From JAAYUD01 sp963676865 (GTDB lineage Bacteria > Bacteroidota > Bacteroidia > Bacteroidales > Bacteroidaceae): DNA of 64,000 nt. The notes beneath the pieces are model-generated. The model made no database searches. It was given only the letters and a program-made list of their open reading frames with translations, and was not told the origin of the DNA. Shown in pieces: positions 26,642-36,000 of the stretch (positions within the stretch are counted from its first letter, which is position 1; every line of letters starts with the position of its first letter). A program made the translations under genes and the position numbers. The stretch is from NCBI GenBank assembly GCA_963676865.2, contig CAXXSS010000001.1, forward strand, positions 2,852,001 to 2,916,000, in the 5' to 3' direction.

Positions 26642-28066
26642 TTATGTTTTCCAAAACCATTTCAACTTGGTGCATAGCGTTGTTACAAGCATGCAAAGAG
26701 CCGTTAGTATTATGCCCTTTAAGAATCCAAGCCATGGATTGTGGTCCATCATGGTGAACAGATCATAAATTCCTGTTAGCATTAAAAGAGGAAGCACTAC
26801 CAACGAATCGGATACATATGCTATCATAGGGTTCTTACCAATCATTTCTAATGGCAAAGATACTAATTTGCAGTGATAATAGTCGCATACGATAGAGAGA
26901 AATATCAATGCTATGAACGCCAATCCAGAGGTGACAAGTAGATAGCTCACCGTTACGTCGTCTTTTCGAATACCTCCCTGAAATGCTTCAAAACAAAGTC
27001 CTAGCATCAGCAGGTATGCTCCATAGGTATAGAGCTTGTGCCAGAATCGCATATCACTATCTTCTGATTTAAGTAAGAAATGTAATGTCGCTAGTATAGC
27101 ACCTGAAATGAAAAGGTTGGCCACCATGGAACGGTTGTATAAACAAACTAGATTAGTAATGATAAGCAGTAAACACAACACCATAGCGATGGCTACATGT
27201 CGATTGTCTTTAGACTGCAATTTTGCTGTTTGTTGGTCGTCATTATCGCTATTCTTCTCATTAAGCCAGTTGGATAAAAGATCTCCAGCAATAGTTCCCG
27301 GTATAATAATGAGCAGATATTCGAGGAAACGGAATTCATAGAGCCACTTCAAAGGACTAAAATCCATTACGGCTTTTGCCCACGATGCATCTGTCCCTGC
27401 CGACAAGATAATACCCAATAAGATGGGAAGTACTGCCAACCGTGCGTGAACGTTATTCATCGTATAGATATAGATGATAGAACCTGCGACTGCAACGTTT
27501 GCCAAAATCAATATGATGATATCCGTATCGTTTGGAGAAAAAGGTTTACCGCTTTGGTATGGTTGGAAATAAATCCATGCGAAACCGATTAAATAGCATA
27601 CTCCGTTAATGACCGTAGACCATGGCTTTTTGATATGGAACGGGCTTTTCATAAACATGGGAAACATCAGTAGAAATCCGCAAAAGGCAACAATATCGCT
27701 TATTTTTGGATTCGAATATCCCAGCATGAAAGGAAATAAATGCTGTATGTAGATGGCGAAAAAACACAATTTCAACCATCTAAGAACACTTTTATAGCAA
27801 AGCTTCCGTTTGCTTACGCCTTTTGCATATTGTCGCCCGAGCGACAGAGGAAAGGCGGCGCCCATGGAAAAGAGAAAGAACGGAAAAATTAAATCTACCC
27901 ATGTGATGCCAAAGATTGTTGGAGTAAAAATATGATTTGGCGGTGGTACTTGTGCATGATACATCCAGCCAGGTAAAATGCAGAAAGCTTCTGTTGCCGA
28001 AAGTATCATAGTCATGATAGCATACCCTCTCAATGCGTCAAGAGAGTGAGCTCGAGTTTGTTTCAT
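26642..28066 (-). CDS. HGSNAT-like (DUF5009/YeiB-type) membrane acyltransferase
   Basis: 474 residues with about ten to twelve membrane helices. The N-terminus (SLDALRGYAIMTMIL) and GITWVDLIFPFFLFSMGAAFP match the bacterial relatives of heparan-alpha-glucosaminide N-acetyltransferase, which carry acetyl groups from cytoplasmic acetyl-CoA across the membrane to a sugar. The His of the mammalian enzyme cannot be assigned by eye. Neighbours are a GHL10-like hydrolase gene 14 bases upstream and an esterase gene downstream, so a role in acetylation or deacetylation of an imported glycan is plausible but unproven. Confidence 0.85.
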   Translation of the reverse strand: MKQTRAHSLDALRGYAIMTMILSATEAFCILPGWMYHAQVPPPNHIFTPTIFGITWVDLIFPFFLFSMGAAFPLSLGRQYAKGVSKRKLCYKSVLRWLKLCFFAIYIQHLFPFMLGYSNPKISDIVAFCGFLLMFPMFMKSPFHIKKPWSTVINGVCYLIGFAWIYFQPYQSGKPFSPNDTDIIILILANVAVAGSIIYIYTMNNVHARLAVLPILLGIILSAGTDASWAKAVMDFSPLKWLYEFRFLEYLLIIIPGTIAGDLLSNWLNEKNSDNDDQQTAKLQSKDNRHVAIAMVLCLLLIITNLVCLYNRSMVANLFISGAILATLHFLLKSEDSDMRFWHKLYTYGAYLLMLGLCFEAFQGGIRKDDVTVSYLLVTSGLAFIALIFLSIVCDYYHCKLVSLPLEMIGKNPMIAYVSDSLVVLPLLMLTGIYDLFTMMDHNPWLGFLKGIILTALCMLVTTLCTKLKWFWKT

Positions 28067-28080
28067 GGTTTCTGTCTTTT

Positions 28081-29412
28081 TTATTTATTAATATCTTCTT
28101 TTTCGCCTTTCTTTATGCCGGCCTCTACTTCCTTCCATAGATTCTTTTGGATGATGTGGCAAATGTCGAAAATCATCAGTCCGTCCGATTCTTTCAGATT
28201 CATGGCAATAGACTCTGTTAGCCCTATGGGATGGCTATAAAATTGGTCGACAAGAACCCCACCCATAAATTTGTTTTTTCTTAAGATGCCTCGTAGATGT
28301 CGACACGAACCTTCTACCGAATACCACGTACCTATTTGTGTCTCCGAATCTGTTTCATTGCGCACCCCCGTGGTGTTTTTCTCTGCATCGCCTATAGTGA
28401 TGTCGGTATAGTAGTTGCCGGTTGCATACAAGTCAAGAAGCTCCGCATATCCATATTTTTTGTAATTGGCGGTTGCCCAATCGTAATCTTTTGAAGGGTT
28501 GTATTGTTTGCTTGCAAAGTTGACGCCTACTTCATAATAAGATGGATACCAAGCACCGGTATAGGTTCCAAAAGATAATTTAGGGTTGATCGTTTTGACT
28601 GTTTTACGGGCTTGTGCCATAAAATCATAAATGTTTTTTGTGCGCCATTCTATCCATTGCTTAAACAAACTTCCTTCAGCTACATGGTATTTGCCTTCAT
28701 TGTCTTTTTCCCATGTCATAATATCGGTAGGGAAGTGTTCTACTTTCCGGTGGATATATTGCTCGAAAGCTTTGTGCGACATCTCCGAAAAATCGGCCTC
28801 GATGCCATCATATCGTGCTCTATCGAGCATAATACCGTCAAGAGTCGGATATTCGCGCACCAAATCGCAAAGCACATTCAGTATATGTGTTCTGAATGTC
28901 GGATCGATAGGGTTGACCATTGCCGAATATTTTTCTTTTTGTTCCATAATGGACTTCAGACCTTGCGGGGTATATACGGTAGAGGCCCATTCTGGATGAG
29001 AAGTATAGACTAGCCCACGGTCAAAGTAATTATGTCCTGCTACGAAAATATTAAGTGAGGCTTGTACTTTAAGTCCTAGCTTATGGGCCGTTTTGATAAA
29101 GTGTCCCAGGTAATCAAAATCGGGACGTGTACAGCCGTGCCATTCTTTCATTTTTTGGGCATGGGGACTATCGAACAAAACTTCCCCGGTAATGGGGCGT
29201 ATATCAACCACTGCATCTGTAAATCCCAATGCTTTTATCTTGTTCAGATAATAATCTATCGAATCAGTACTGCTGAAACGTTGAAAATTAGCTTCGGCAT
29301 CAAACCACATCAGCAAACGTTTCGACGCAAGTGATTGCGCCGAAACATTGATGGTAATTACACCTAGTATGAATAAAAGGAGTAATGATAACTTATGCGT
29401 TTTATTGTTCAT
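28081..29412 (-). CDS. Exported GHL10-like (alpha-amylase-fold) hydrolase
   Basis: 443 residues, with a signal peptide (LSLLLLFILGVITINVSAQ). A TIM-barrel of the GHL10/DUF4015-like kind is visible: ALGFTDAVVDIRPITGEVLF, LGLKVQASLNIFVAG, LDGIMLDRARYDGIEADFSE (Asp residues at a likely catalytic position), and KLSFGTYTGAWYPSYYEVG. The substrate is unknown. It is a second, divergent member of the same broad family as the protein at 7871. It is transcribed with the sugar porter 40 bases upstream. Confidence 0.82.
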   Translation of the reverse strand: MNNKTHKLSLLLLFILGVITINVSAQSLASKRLLMWFDAEANFQRFSSTDSIDYYLNKIKALGFTDAVVDIRPITGEVLFDSPHAQKMKEWHGCTRPDFDYLGHFIKTAHKLGLKVQASLNIFVAGHNYFDRGLVYTSHPEWASTVYTPQGLKSIMEQKEKYSAMVNPIDPTFRTHILNVLCDLVREYPTLDGIMLDRARYDGIEADFSEMSHKAFEQYIHRKVEHFPTDIMTWEKDNEGKYHVAEGSLFKQWIEWRTKNIYDFMAQARKTVKTINPKLSFGTYTGAWYPSYYEVGVNFASKQYNPSKDYDWATANYKKYGYAELLDLYATGNYYTDITIGDAEKNTTGVRNETDSETQIGTWYSVEGSCRHLRGILRKNKFMGGVLVDQFYSHPIGLTESIAMNLKESDGLMIFDICHIIQKNLWKEVEAGIKKGEKEDINK

Positions 29413-29452
29413 TTAATATATTCTACTATATTATATTAGGATTATAATTGTA

Positions 29453-30841
29453 TTATTTATCTTTCGTCCAATAACGTTCGATCTCTTCGAGAGATTTGCC
29501 AGCTGTTTCAGGTACGTATTTCCACATGATAAACATGTAAGGTAAGCACATTACTGCAAAAATGATGAATAGACCTGCGGGGCTAATGATATCAAAGAGT
29601 AGGGGAGTAAGCAGCACAATGATGAAGTTGGCAGCCCACAACGCAAAGCTTGCCATGGACATCGCTACTCCACGCACCCTAGTGGGATACATCTCGGATA
29701 GGAGTACCCATACTATAGCACTGATAGATACTGCCTGGAAGAATATATATAGCATGAAATAAATAACGATGGAATAGTTCTGTGCTCCGGTGAGATAATA
29801 GGATACAATCAAAATAAGTGAGAGTATCATGCCCGATACGCCAAAATAGATTAACTTCTTCCGTCCCAAACGATCGATAATGAACATCGCCAATACTGTC
29901 GTGAGCATATTGACAAGCCCTACCAGCACTTGTGCAAACAGAGAATCTCCACCCGACAGATGGGCGCTCTTGAACATCTCAGGCCCGTAATATATAACGG
30001 CGTTGACACCCATGAATTGTCCAAGTACGGCTATACATACACCAATGATAACAGCCTTCCGGATACCTGACTGAAAAATGACGGAGAAGTCCGACTTCTC
30101 TTTGTTGCCGGAGGTTGATAGGGTTTCTTTTATTTGCAGGTCAGCGTCTTCTTTTGTACGATATATACGCGATAATATGGTACTGGCATCGCTGATTTTA
30201 TTTTTAATAATCATCCAACGGGGACTTTCCGGTATAAAGAATACGAGTATAAGGAATAATATTGCCGGTAGGCTTTCCATTCCCAGCATGCTACGCCATA
30301 CTTCACTGATAAAAATTTGATGCATTAAAGTATTACCCAATTCGCCTGTATGCGAGAAATTCTCGAGCAAATAATTGACATAATAGGATGCCAATATACC
30401 GATGGTTATAGCTAGTTGATAAAGAGCTACAAGCAGACCTCTACACTTCGTGATGGCTATCTCGGATATATAGACGGGTGATACTACCGAAACTACGCCA
30501 ATACCGATGCCACCTACAATACGCCAAATGATGAGTTGAGCGAAAGAAGCACTGATTGCGCAGCCAAATCCGGAAACAATAAAAAGAACTGCTGCTATAA
30601 TCATTGTTTTCTTGCGTCCCATGTAGTCGCTGATAAAACCGGCACATAGTGCGCCTGCAATAGAACCTATTATGGCACTCGAACCTAACCACCCCTGTTG
30701 TATGGAACTGAGGTGGAACAAATCGCCTACTTTACTGATTGTTCCGGAGATGACGGCTGTGTCATATCCGAATAAGAATCCTCCGAATGCCGCAACAATG
30801 GCAAGGAAGAATACATAACCTACATTTTCTTTGGATTTCAT
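29453..30841 (-). CDS. MFS sugar porter (XylE/GLUT-type)
   Basis: 462 residues, twelve predicted helices. Sugar-porter signatures are FLFGYDTAVISGTI in helix 1, SDYMGRKKTMI after helix 2, FIPESPRWMI after helix 6, IDRLGRKKLI between helices 8 and 9, and VPETAGKSLEEIERYW at the C-terminus. It probably imports a monosaccharide or small glycoside with protons across the inner membrane. It lies between the Tat-exported DUF4434 protein (33 bases upstream) and the GHL10-like hydrolase, and so is the import step of this operon. Specificity cannot be inferred. Confidence 0.93.
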   Translation of the reverse strand: MKSKENVGYVFFLAIVAAFGGFLFGYDTAVISGTISKVGDLFHLSSIQQGWLGSSAIIGSIAGALCAGFISDYMGRKKTMIIAAVLFIVSGFGCAISASFAQLIIWRIVGGIGIGVVSVVSPVYISEIAITKCRGLLVALYQLAITIGILASYYVNYLLENFSHTGELGNTLMHQIFISEVWRSMLGMESLPAILFLILVFFIPESPRWMIIKNKISDASTILSRIYRTKEDADLQIKETLSTSGNKEKSDFSVIFQSGIRKAVIIGVCIAVLGQFMGVNAVIYYGPEMFKSAHLSGGDSLFAQVLVGLVNMLTTVLAMFIIDRLGRKKLIYFGVSGMILSLILIVSYYLTGAQNYSIVIYFMLYIFFQAVSISAIVWVLLSEMYPTRVRGVAMSMASFALWAANFIIVLLTPLLFDIISPAGLFIIFAVMCLPYMFIMWKYVPETAGKSLEEIERYWTKDK

Positions 30842-30874
30842 ATATTTTATTTATATTGTCTGTAGATGAATAGA

Positions 30875-31975
30875 TTATTTGATACCGAAATATTCTTTAT
30901 AACGGTCGTACAAGTGCCCTGCTTGTAAATAAGCCGATTGTGGACTCATGAAATGAGAGAACTCAAAAGTAATGGCTTTATCATAATGTGAACGTTTGGC
31001 TGCTTCGAGTTTCAATCTTAGTTTATCAAATTTGATAGGGAGAAAGTTGATTGGCATATCGCGATCGAATGTTTCGGCGTTGGTCCAGCATTGCATGTGA
31101 TATTTATCGGCAAGACGTTTATTCACTGTAAAGAATGCGTCCAGTTCGTCATAATCGATGTGTCCGTCTTGGAATGCGCAAGCGTCTACTACATCGTGTA
31201 TGCCGTCGAATATTTCACCCCATTCTCTTTCATGCTCTTGTACCGAAACGGCTTGGTCGTTGGTCATTTTGCCGGTACCCATAACGGCCTTCTTTCCATC
31301 AATCCACGGAGATATAAAGGTAGGTAGTCCCCCCGATAAGTCTTTGCATTGTTTTCCCATGGCATGAAAAGCCGAGATGGCACCTTTGGTGCGACGGCTA
31401 ATTTCGCCGCTGATATACCAGCCTCCGAAGCTTTTGTGCTTTTTGCCATACATGTTCCAAGCTTCGTCAATCACATATTTATTATCTTCTATTTCCCATG
31501 TCATATCTCCCGTATCCCAGTAACGCCCCGAGTCGTAAAGACCGAAGTAAAATTTCATATTGTACTTGTCGGCAAGACGAAGGTACATATCTATCAGGTC
31601 TACCGAGGGCATATAGCATCCTTTTTTAAGTAGGTAGGGCGATGGGTATGTGATAAACTTGCGATATCCTGAGCGGATAACGATGACCGTATCTATTCCG
31701 ATTGCTTTCATGTGGCGGAACTCGCGATCCCATTCTTTTTCACCCCAATTCTGGTGGGGTATGTCGTGTGATATCTCATCTAGGAAAGTACCGGTTATTC
31801 TTAGTCCGTTGTTTTTGGGAACAATAAGTCTACTTTCGATACCTGTGTCGGTTTTGGAGTCCGACTGATTACTGCTGTCTCCGCTGAGTGTCTCTGCTTT
31901 CAACAGTGAGGGAGCAACCATTGCGGAGGCTCCTGCCAAAGCAGCTTTTTTTATAAAATCTCTTCTGTTACTCAT
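30875..31975 (-). CDS. Tat-exported DUF4434-like protein (TIM-barrel, putative glycoside hydrolase)
   Basis: 366 residues with a twin-arginine signal (SNRRDFIKKAALAGASAMVA). The mature part is a barrel of the DUF4434 kind: NGLRITGTFLDEISHDIPHQ, MKAIGIDTVIVIRSGYRKF, MKFYFGLYDSGRYWD, FGGWYISGEISRR (a Glu at a plausible catalytic place), FISPWIDGKK and CWTNAETFDRD. Enzymatic activity of this family is not established in my knowledge. It is the first gene of the five-gene operon running to 25504. No clear consensus promoter was found upstream. Confidence 0.82.
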   Translation of the reverse strand: MSNRRDFIKKAALAGASAMVAPSLLKAETLSGDSSNQSDSKTDTGIESRLIVPKNNGLRITGTFLDEISHDIPHQNWGEKEWDREFRHMKAIGIDTVIVIRSGYRKFITYPSPYLLKKGCYMPSVDLIDMYLRLADKYNMKFYFGLYDSGRYWDTGDMTWEIEDNKYVIDEAWNMYGKKHKSFGGWYISGEISRRTKGAISAFHAMGKQCKDLSGGLPTFISPWIDGKKAVMGTGKMTNDQAVSVQEHEREWGEIFDGIHDVVDACAFQDGHIDYDELDAFFTVNKRLADKYHMQCWTNAETFDRDMPINFLPIKFDKLRLKLEAAKRSHYDKAITFEFSHFMSPQSAYLQAGHLYDRYKEYFGIK

Positions 31976-32445
31976 GGTTATGATATTATTTAATGACGAT
32001 TCTTTATAAACAGACTGTGTGTAATGAGCAACAAATATAGTGATATGTTTATTAAAAAAGAAATAATAAATAAATTATTTTTCGAAATAGGGGTGTACTT
32101 AATTAAGAATATAATAAATCTAGCATTGCCAATTCATTATTATATGTACTCAATGTCTATTTGATAATTGACGATACTGTTGTTTCGTTGGAGTGAAACT
32201 TAAAAACAATTTAGATCAAACCCTATATAAGGATCTATTATTCGTAGAATAATTAATGAAAACATCTCTTTTATCTACTGCAAAGTATTCTTTGATTATA
32301 GACAATAGACATTTTTGAGAGGTATGCAATATATTAATCGATTCGCAAGAGACCGGTTGCGATTATGATGATCATGTGCTATGATACCTATTATTCATTG
32401 TTGTTCGAATAATAGCGGTACATGCTTTTTAAAAGAGTTCCTTTA
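31976..32445. other. 470-base intergenic region, no feature seen
   Basis: AT-rich region between the 32446 and 30875 genes. It has no coding frame of note, no strong hairpin and no full promoter consensus that I could find, although the promoter of the glycan operon and the end of the maeB unit must lie here. Confidence 0.6.
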
Positions 32446-32637
32446 TTAGGTCTTTTTGCTGTTGTTGTGTTTCTGTATCGATTTGTAGATGGGAACAAAT
32501 ATAAACCCCGTTGCTATAAGTAGGGTTAGTATTGTCGAACCGTTAATCTGTTGGGTATAACGGAGTACGACATACATTAACCCTGCCCATAGCAAAAGGA
32601 TACATATTATTTGTGCTTTTGAAAGCGGATGCTTCAC
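32446..32637 (-). CDS. Small two-helix membrane protein
   Basis: 63 residues with two hydrophobic helices (about 9-25 and 34-52) and a basic C-terminus (KHNNSKKT). Its ATG overlaps the maeB stop codon (ATGA, 32634-32637), so it is translationally coupled to the malic enzyme. No family recognised. Confidence 0.65.
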   Translation of the reverse strand: MKHPLSKAQIICILLLWAGLMYVVLRYTQQINGSTILTLLIATGFIFVPIYKSIQKHNNSKKT

Positions 32638-34925
32638 TTCTGAGTTTTTTGTTTCTCGACAATGGCATCAATTACGGCAACTGCGGTAATATTGACAATA
32701 TCGCGCACAGAGCTTTCTATATCGGTGAAGTGAATAGGTTTGTTCAATCCCATTTGGATCGGTCCTATCATTTCCGTGCCCGGCATAGACATCGACTGCA
32801 AGAATTTATATCCGGAGTTTGCCGATGTTAGGTTCGGGAAGATTAAAGTATTTGCTTTCTTTCCTTTCAAACGGGTAAACGGATATTTCTCATCACGAAG
32901 TTTGGTATCGAGCGCAAAGTTTATCTGCATTTCTCCATCAACAACCATATCCGGATCTTCAGCTTGTAGTTTTGCAACTGCATCGTGAACCATCAACGGA
33001 CTGCCTTCCGTATCGGCGCCAAAGTTAGAATAGCATACCATTGCGATATTTGGCGTATGATTGAAGAATTTTACAGCTTTCGCCGTTAGTTTGGCAACAT
33101 CTGCCAATGTATCTGCATCGGGATGATGATTGATCAACGTATCAGCCAAGAACAACGGACCTTTTTTGGTGTTGAAGATATGCATCGTAGCAAAGTGTTT
33201 TGTTTCGGGACGTATGCCGATTACTTCTTTTGCTACTTTAATAGTGTTACTATATTTGGTATACAGTCCGGTGATAAATGCATCGGCGTCTCCCGTCTCT
33301 ACCATCATCATACCGAAATAGTTGCGCTCAAACATCTTATCGTTGGCTTCCTGTAAAGTTGCTCCTTCACGCTGACGTTTGTTTGTAAGAATGCTTGCGT
33401 AACGTTCCCTACGACTAGCTTCTTTCTCATCGCGCAGGTCTATTACTTTTACACCTTGCAAACTAAGGTTCAATTCTTTTGCCAAACTCTTTATACCTTC
33501 TTTATTACCTAGTAATATAGGGTGGCAAATACCTTCGTTCTTTGCCTCTACGGCTGCCTTCAACATATTGGGGTGAATACCTTCGGCAAAAACTACACGC
33601 TGTGGATTGCTACGGGCTGTTTCGTACAATTTTCGAGTCATTCTCGTTTCATATCCCATCAATTCACGAAGGCTTTGTCTGTATTGATCCCAATCTTCAA
33701 TAGGTTTGCGTGCCACTCCACTCTCCATGGCAGCTTTTGCTACGGCGCAAGATACTTCGGTTATGAGGCGTGGATCTACAGGTTTCGGAATGAAGTAATC
33801 CGGACCGAAACTTAGTTTGTTTACTTCGTATACGGCATTTACTACATCGGGAACAGGCTGTTTTGCCAAGTCGGCAATAGCGTGTGCTGCTGCCAGTTTC
33901 ATCTCTTCGTTGATGGCTTTGGATTGAGTATCAAGTGCACCGCGGAAGATGTATGGAAAACCGATTACATTATTAATCTGGTTGGGATAATCGCTTCGGC
34001 CTGTCGAAATCAAAACTTCAGGACGAGCAGCCTTGGCATCTTCGAAAGTTATTTCAGGATCTGGATTGGCCAATGCAAATACGATGGGTCTTTCGCCCAT
34101 ACTGCGAACCATGTCTTGCGATAACAGTCCTGCACGTGATAGCCCCAAAAAGACATCTGCTCCTTTGATAGCCTCTTCCAGTGTATGAACGTCTCGACGT
34201 GATGTCGCAAAATATTTCTTCTGCTCCGATAGATTTGGACGTTCATCGGTGATGACTCCTTTGCTGTCGCACATCAGAATGTTTTCAAGTTTCGCACCCA
34301 GCGAAACATACAGTTTGGTACAAGATATGGCAGAAGCTCCAGCTCCGCTTACCACGATCTTTACTTCGTCAATCTTCTTTTCTACGATTTCGAGTGCATT
34401 CAGCAATCCAGCCGAAGATATAATGGCTGTGCCGTGCTGATCATCGTGCATCACCGGAATATCAAGTTCTTCCTTCAGCCTTCTTTCTATTTCAAAGCAT
34501 TCGGGAGCCTTTATGTCTTCCAGATTGATACCACCGAAAGTCGGAGCAATCGCTTTTACGGCTGCAATAAACTTTTCAGGATCTTTCTCGTCGACTTCGA
34601 TATCGAAGACATCAATTCCTGCGTAAATTTTAAATAGCAGACCTTTTCCTTCCATTACAGGTTTACCGCTCAATGCACCGATGTCTCCCAGTCCTAAAAC
34701 GGCCGTACCGTTTGATATGACTGCAACTAAATTTCCTTTGGCGGTGTATTTATACGCATCTTGAGGATCTTTCTCAATCTCAAGACAAGGCGTCGCAACA
34801 CCGGGAGAGTAGGCGAGTGATAAATCTGTTTGTGTGCTGTATGGCTTGGTCGGCACAACCTCAATTTTGCCGGGTTTGCCATTGGAATGATAGGCTAAAG
34901 CGGCTTCTTTCGTAATCTTGACCAT
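32634..34925 (-). CDS. maeB: NADP-dependent malic enzyme with phosphate-acetyltransferase-like domain
   Basis: 763 residues from the ATG at 34925 (MVKITKEAALAYHSNGKPGK), matching the usual MaeB length of about 760; the longer frame to 34994 overlaps the promoter. Decarboxylates malate to pyruvate with NADP. The malic enzyme part (about 1-420) shows SLAYSPGVATPCLEI, GKPVMEGKGLLF, MHDDQHGTAI and the nucleotide-binding VVSGAGASAIS. The C-terminal part (about 430-763) is PTA-like (RVVFAEGIHPNMLKAA, ADTEGSPLMVHDA) and in this family is regulatory rather than catalytic. A coupled small membrane protein follows. Confidence 0.96.
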   Translation of the reverse strand: MVKITKEAALAYHSNGKPGKIEVVPTKPYSTQTDLSLAYSPGVATPCLEIEKDPQDAYKYTAKGNLVAVISNGTAVLGLGDIGALSGKPVMEGKGLLFKIYAGIDVFDIEVDEKDPEKFIAAVKAIAPTFGGINLEDIKAPECFEIERRLKEELDIPVMHDDQHGTAIISSAGLLNALEIVEKKIDEVKIVVSGAGASAISCTKLYVSLGAKLENILMCDSKGVITDERPNLSEQKKYFATSRRDVHTLEEAIKGADVFLGLSRAGLLSQDMVRSMGERPIVFALANPDPEITFEDAKAARPEVLISTGRSDYPNQINNVIGFPYIFRGALDTQSKAINEEMKLAAAHAIADLAKQPVPDVVNAVYEVNKLSFGPDYFIPKPVDPRLITEVSCAVAKAAMESGVARKPIEDWDQYRQSLRELMGYETRMTRKLYETARSNPQRVVFAEGIHPNMLKAAVEAKNEGICHPILLGNKEGIKSLAKELNLSLQGVKVIDLRDEKEASRRERYASILTNKRQREGATLQEANDKMFERNYFGMMMVETGDADAFITGLYTKYSNTIKVAKEVIGIRPETKHFATMHIFNTKKGPLFLADTLINHHPDADTLADVAKLTAKAVKFFNHTPNIAMVCYSNFGADTEGSPLMVHDAVAKLQAEDPDMVVDGEMQINFALDTKLRDEKYPFTRLKGKKANTLIFPNLTSANSGYKFLQSMSMPGTEMIGPIQMGLNKPIHFTDIESSVRDIVNITAVAVIDAIVEKQKTQK

Positions 34926-34962
34926 AATAATAGTTGTTTGTATAAGTATTTTGAATTGCTCG

Positions 34963-34995
34963 CAAAGATATAAATAATATTGAAAGCATTGCAAG
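34963..34995 (-). promoter_or_regulatory. Promoter of maeB
   Basis: Minus strand CTTG (34992-34995), 21 bases, TATCTTTG (34963-34970); leader about 30 bases to the ATG at 34925. It supports the shorter reading frame. Confidence 0.6.
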
Positions 34996-35095
34996 GTTTT
35001 TGCTATTACTTCTATTAAAATTTATAAAAAGAAATGAGCGCCTAAATGCTTTTAGAAAACTGATGAAGTTGTTGAGCTTACAATATTCGCTGCAA

Positions 35096-35698
35096 CTATA
35101 ATGAACAGAAGAAAGTCACTAAAAACGGAACGGAAAAATCTGTTACGAATCCATGAAAGATGGAGACGAATACCAACTTTTGTCCGGACACGCGTGTAAT
35201 AATGGGGAGAGTCGTGTCCATCGTGGTAGCACCTCCTGTGGCTATGGGAGCCAATAGTCCAAAATACTTCGCTATCAAAGGGGCACAGAGTAGTGTGATC
35301 ATTTCTCTGAAAATATTGGCCAGTAGAGCTATGGTTCCCAATTCAGCACCTCTGTATTGGGTGATAAAGATACTGGATAGCGAATAGTAACCCATTCCGG
35401 AACCTATTGCCAGGCAGTCGGCTAGTCCTCTGTGTTCAAGCAGGCAGCTTGCAGCAGCGCAACCTGCTAGTGTTCCTACAATTGTTGTCAGTGGCAGCAA
35501 CATTAGGCGAGGATTCAAATGCCGCAGGTTTTTTAGCATTTTGGTGTCGTTCCCTACACTGATGCCTACGCATAGCATCAATCCACAGAGGGCATAATAG
35601 CTCAGACTGCTGCCAGTCAGGTTTTGAGGGATAATGTGGTACAATCCCGAGATAATTCCGACGACAAAGAATCCTACCATAATAATACTTCCCTTCAT
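35096..35698 (-). CDS. LysO-family lysine exporter, C-terminal part
   Basis: 200 residues from ATG 35698 (MKGSIIMVGFFVVGIISG); the frame extends upstream to 35755 but would overlap the partner gene. About six helices with LMLCVGISVGNDTKML, the DCLAIGSGMGYYSLSSIF segment and TTMDTTLPIITRVSG, characteristic of the C-terminal domain of LysO (YbjE), the inner-membrane exporter of lysine and its toxic analogues. The N-terminal domain is encoded by a separate gene 16 bases upstream. The same two-gene arrangement is seen in other Bacteroidetes, so this is not a recent frameshift. Confidence 0.85.
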   Translation of the reverse strand: MKGSIIMVGFFVVGIISGLYHIIPQNLTGSSLSYYALCGLMLCVGISVGNDTKMLKNLRHLNPRLMLLPLTTIVGTLAGCAAASCLLEHRGLADCLAIGSGMGYYSLSSIFITQYRGAELGTIALLANIFREMITLLCAPLIAKYFGLLAPIATGGATTMDTTLPIITRVSGQKLVFVSIFHGFVTDFSVPFLVTFFCSL

Positions 35699-35714
35699 TG
35701 CTGCCTCCCTTCTT

Positions 35715-35981
35715 TTAGTTCTTTTTGCCAATGAAGTGCCACAATAGCCACGCAAGTAAGATGCTCCCTATGGTGCCGCCTATACAGAGCACTATGGCTT
35801 CCAGTCCCAGTGTATGCAGACCTTCTATGATCTGTCGGTTGCAACCCACTTCAGTACCTAGCAAGAGCAGTAATATCCATATTAATAATGTAATGAGGGA
35901 GTGTATCCATTTTAGTTCTTTTTTGCGGAACAAGAAACCGATACCGATTCCCAACAGCATGATGCCTACTATTTTTAACAT
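35715..35981 (-). CDS. LysO-family exporter, N-terminal part
   Basis: 88 residues with three helices: MLKIVGIMLLGIGIGFLF, LLIWILLLLLGTEVG and the segment up to WLLWHFIG. This equals the N-terminal DUF340 region of full-length LysO and pairs with the gene at 35096. It follows dxs by 19 bases and may share its transcript. Confidence 0.82.
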   Translation of the reverse strand: MLKIVGIMLLGIGIGFLFRKKELKWIHSLITLLIWILLLLLGTEVGCNRQIIEGLHTLGLEAIVLCIGGTIGSILLAWLLWHFIGKKN

Positions 35982-36000
35982 GGGTGGATGTATAGAGTAG

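Noticed and set aside
34926..34994. N-terminal extension of maeB
   Set aside because: It overlaps a good promoter and exceeds the family length; the ATG at 34925 fits MaeB exactly.
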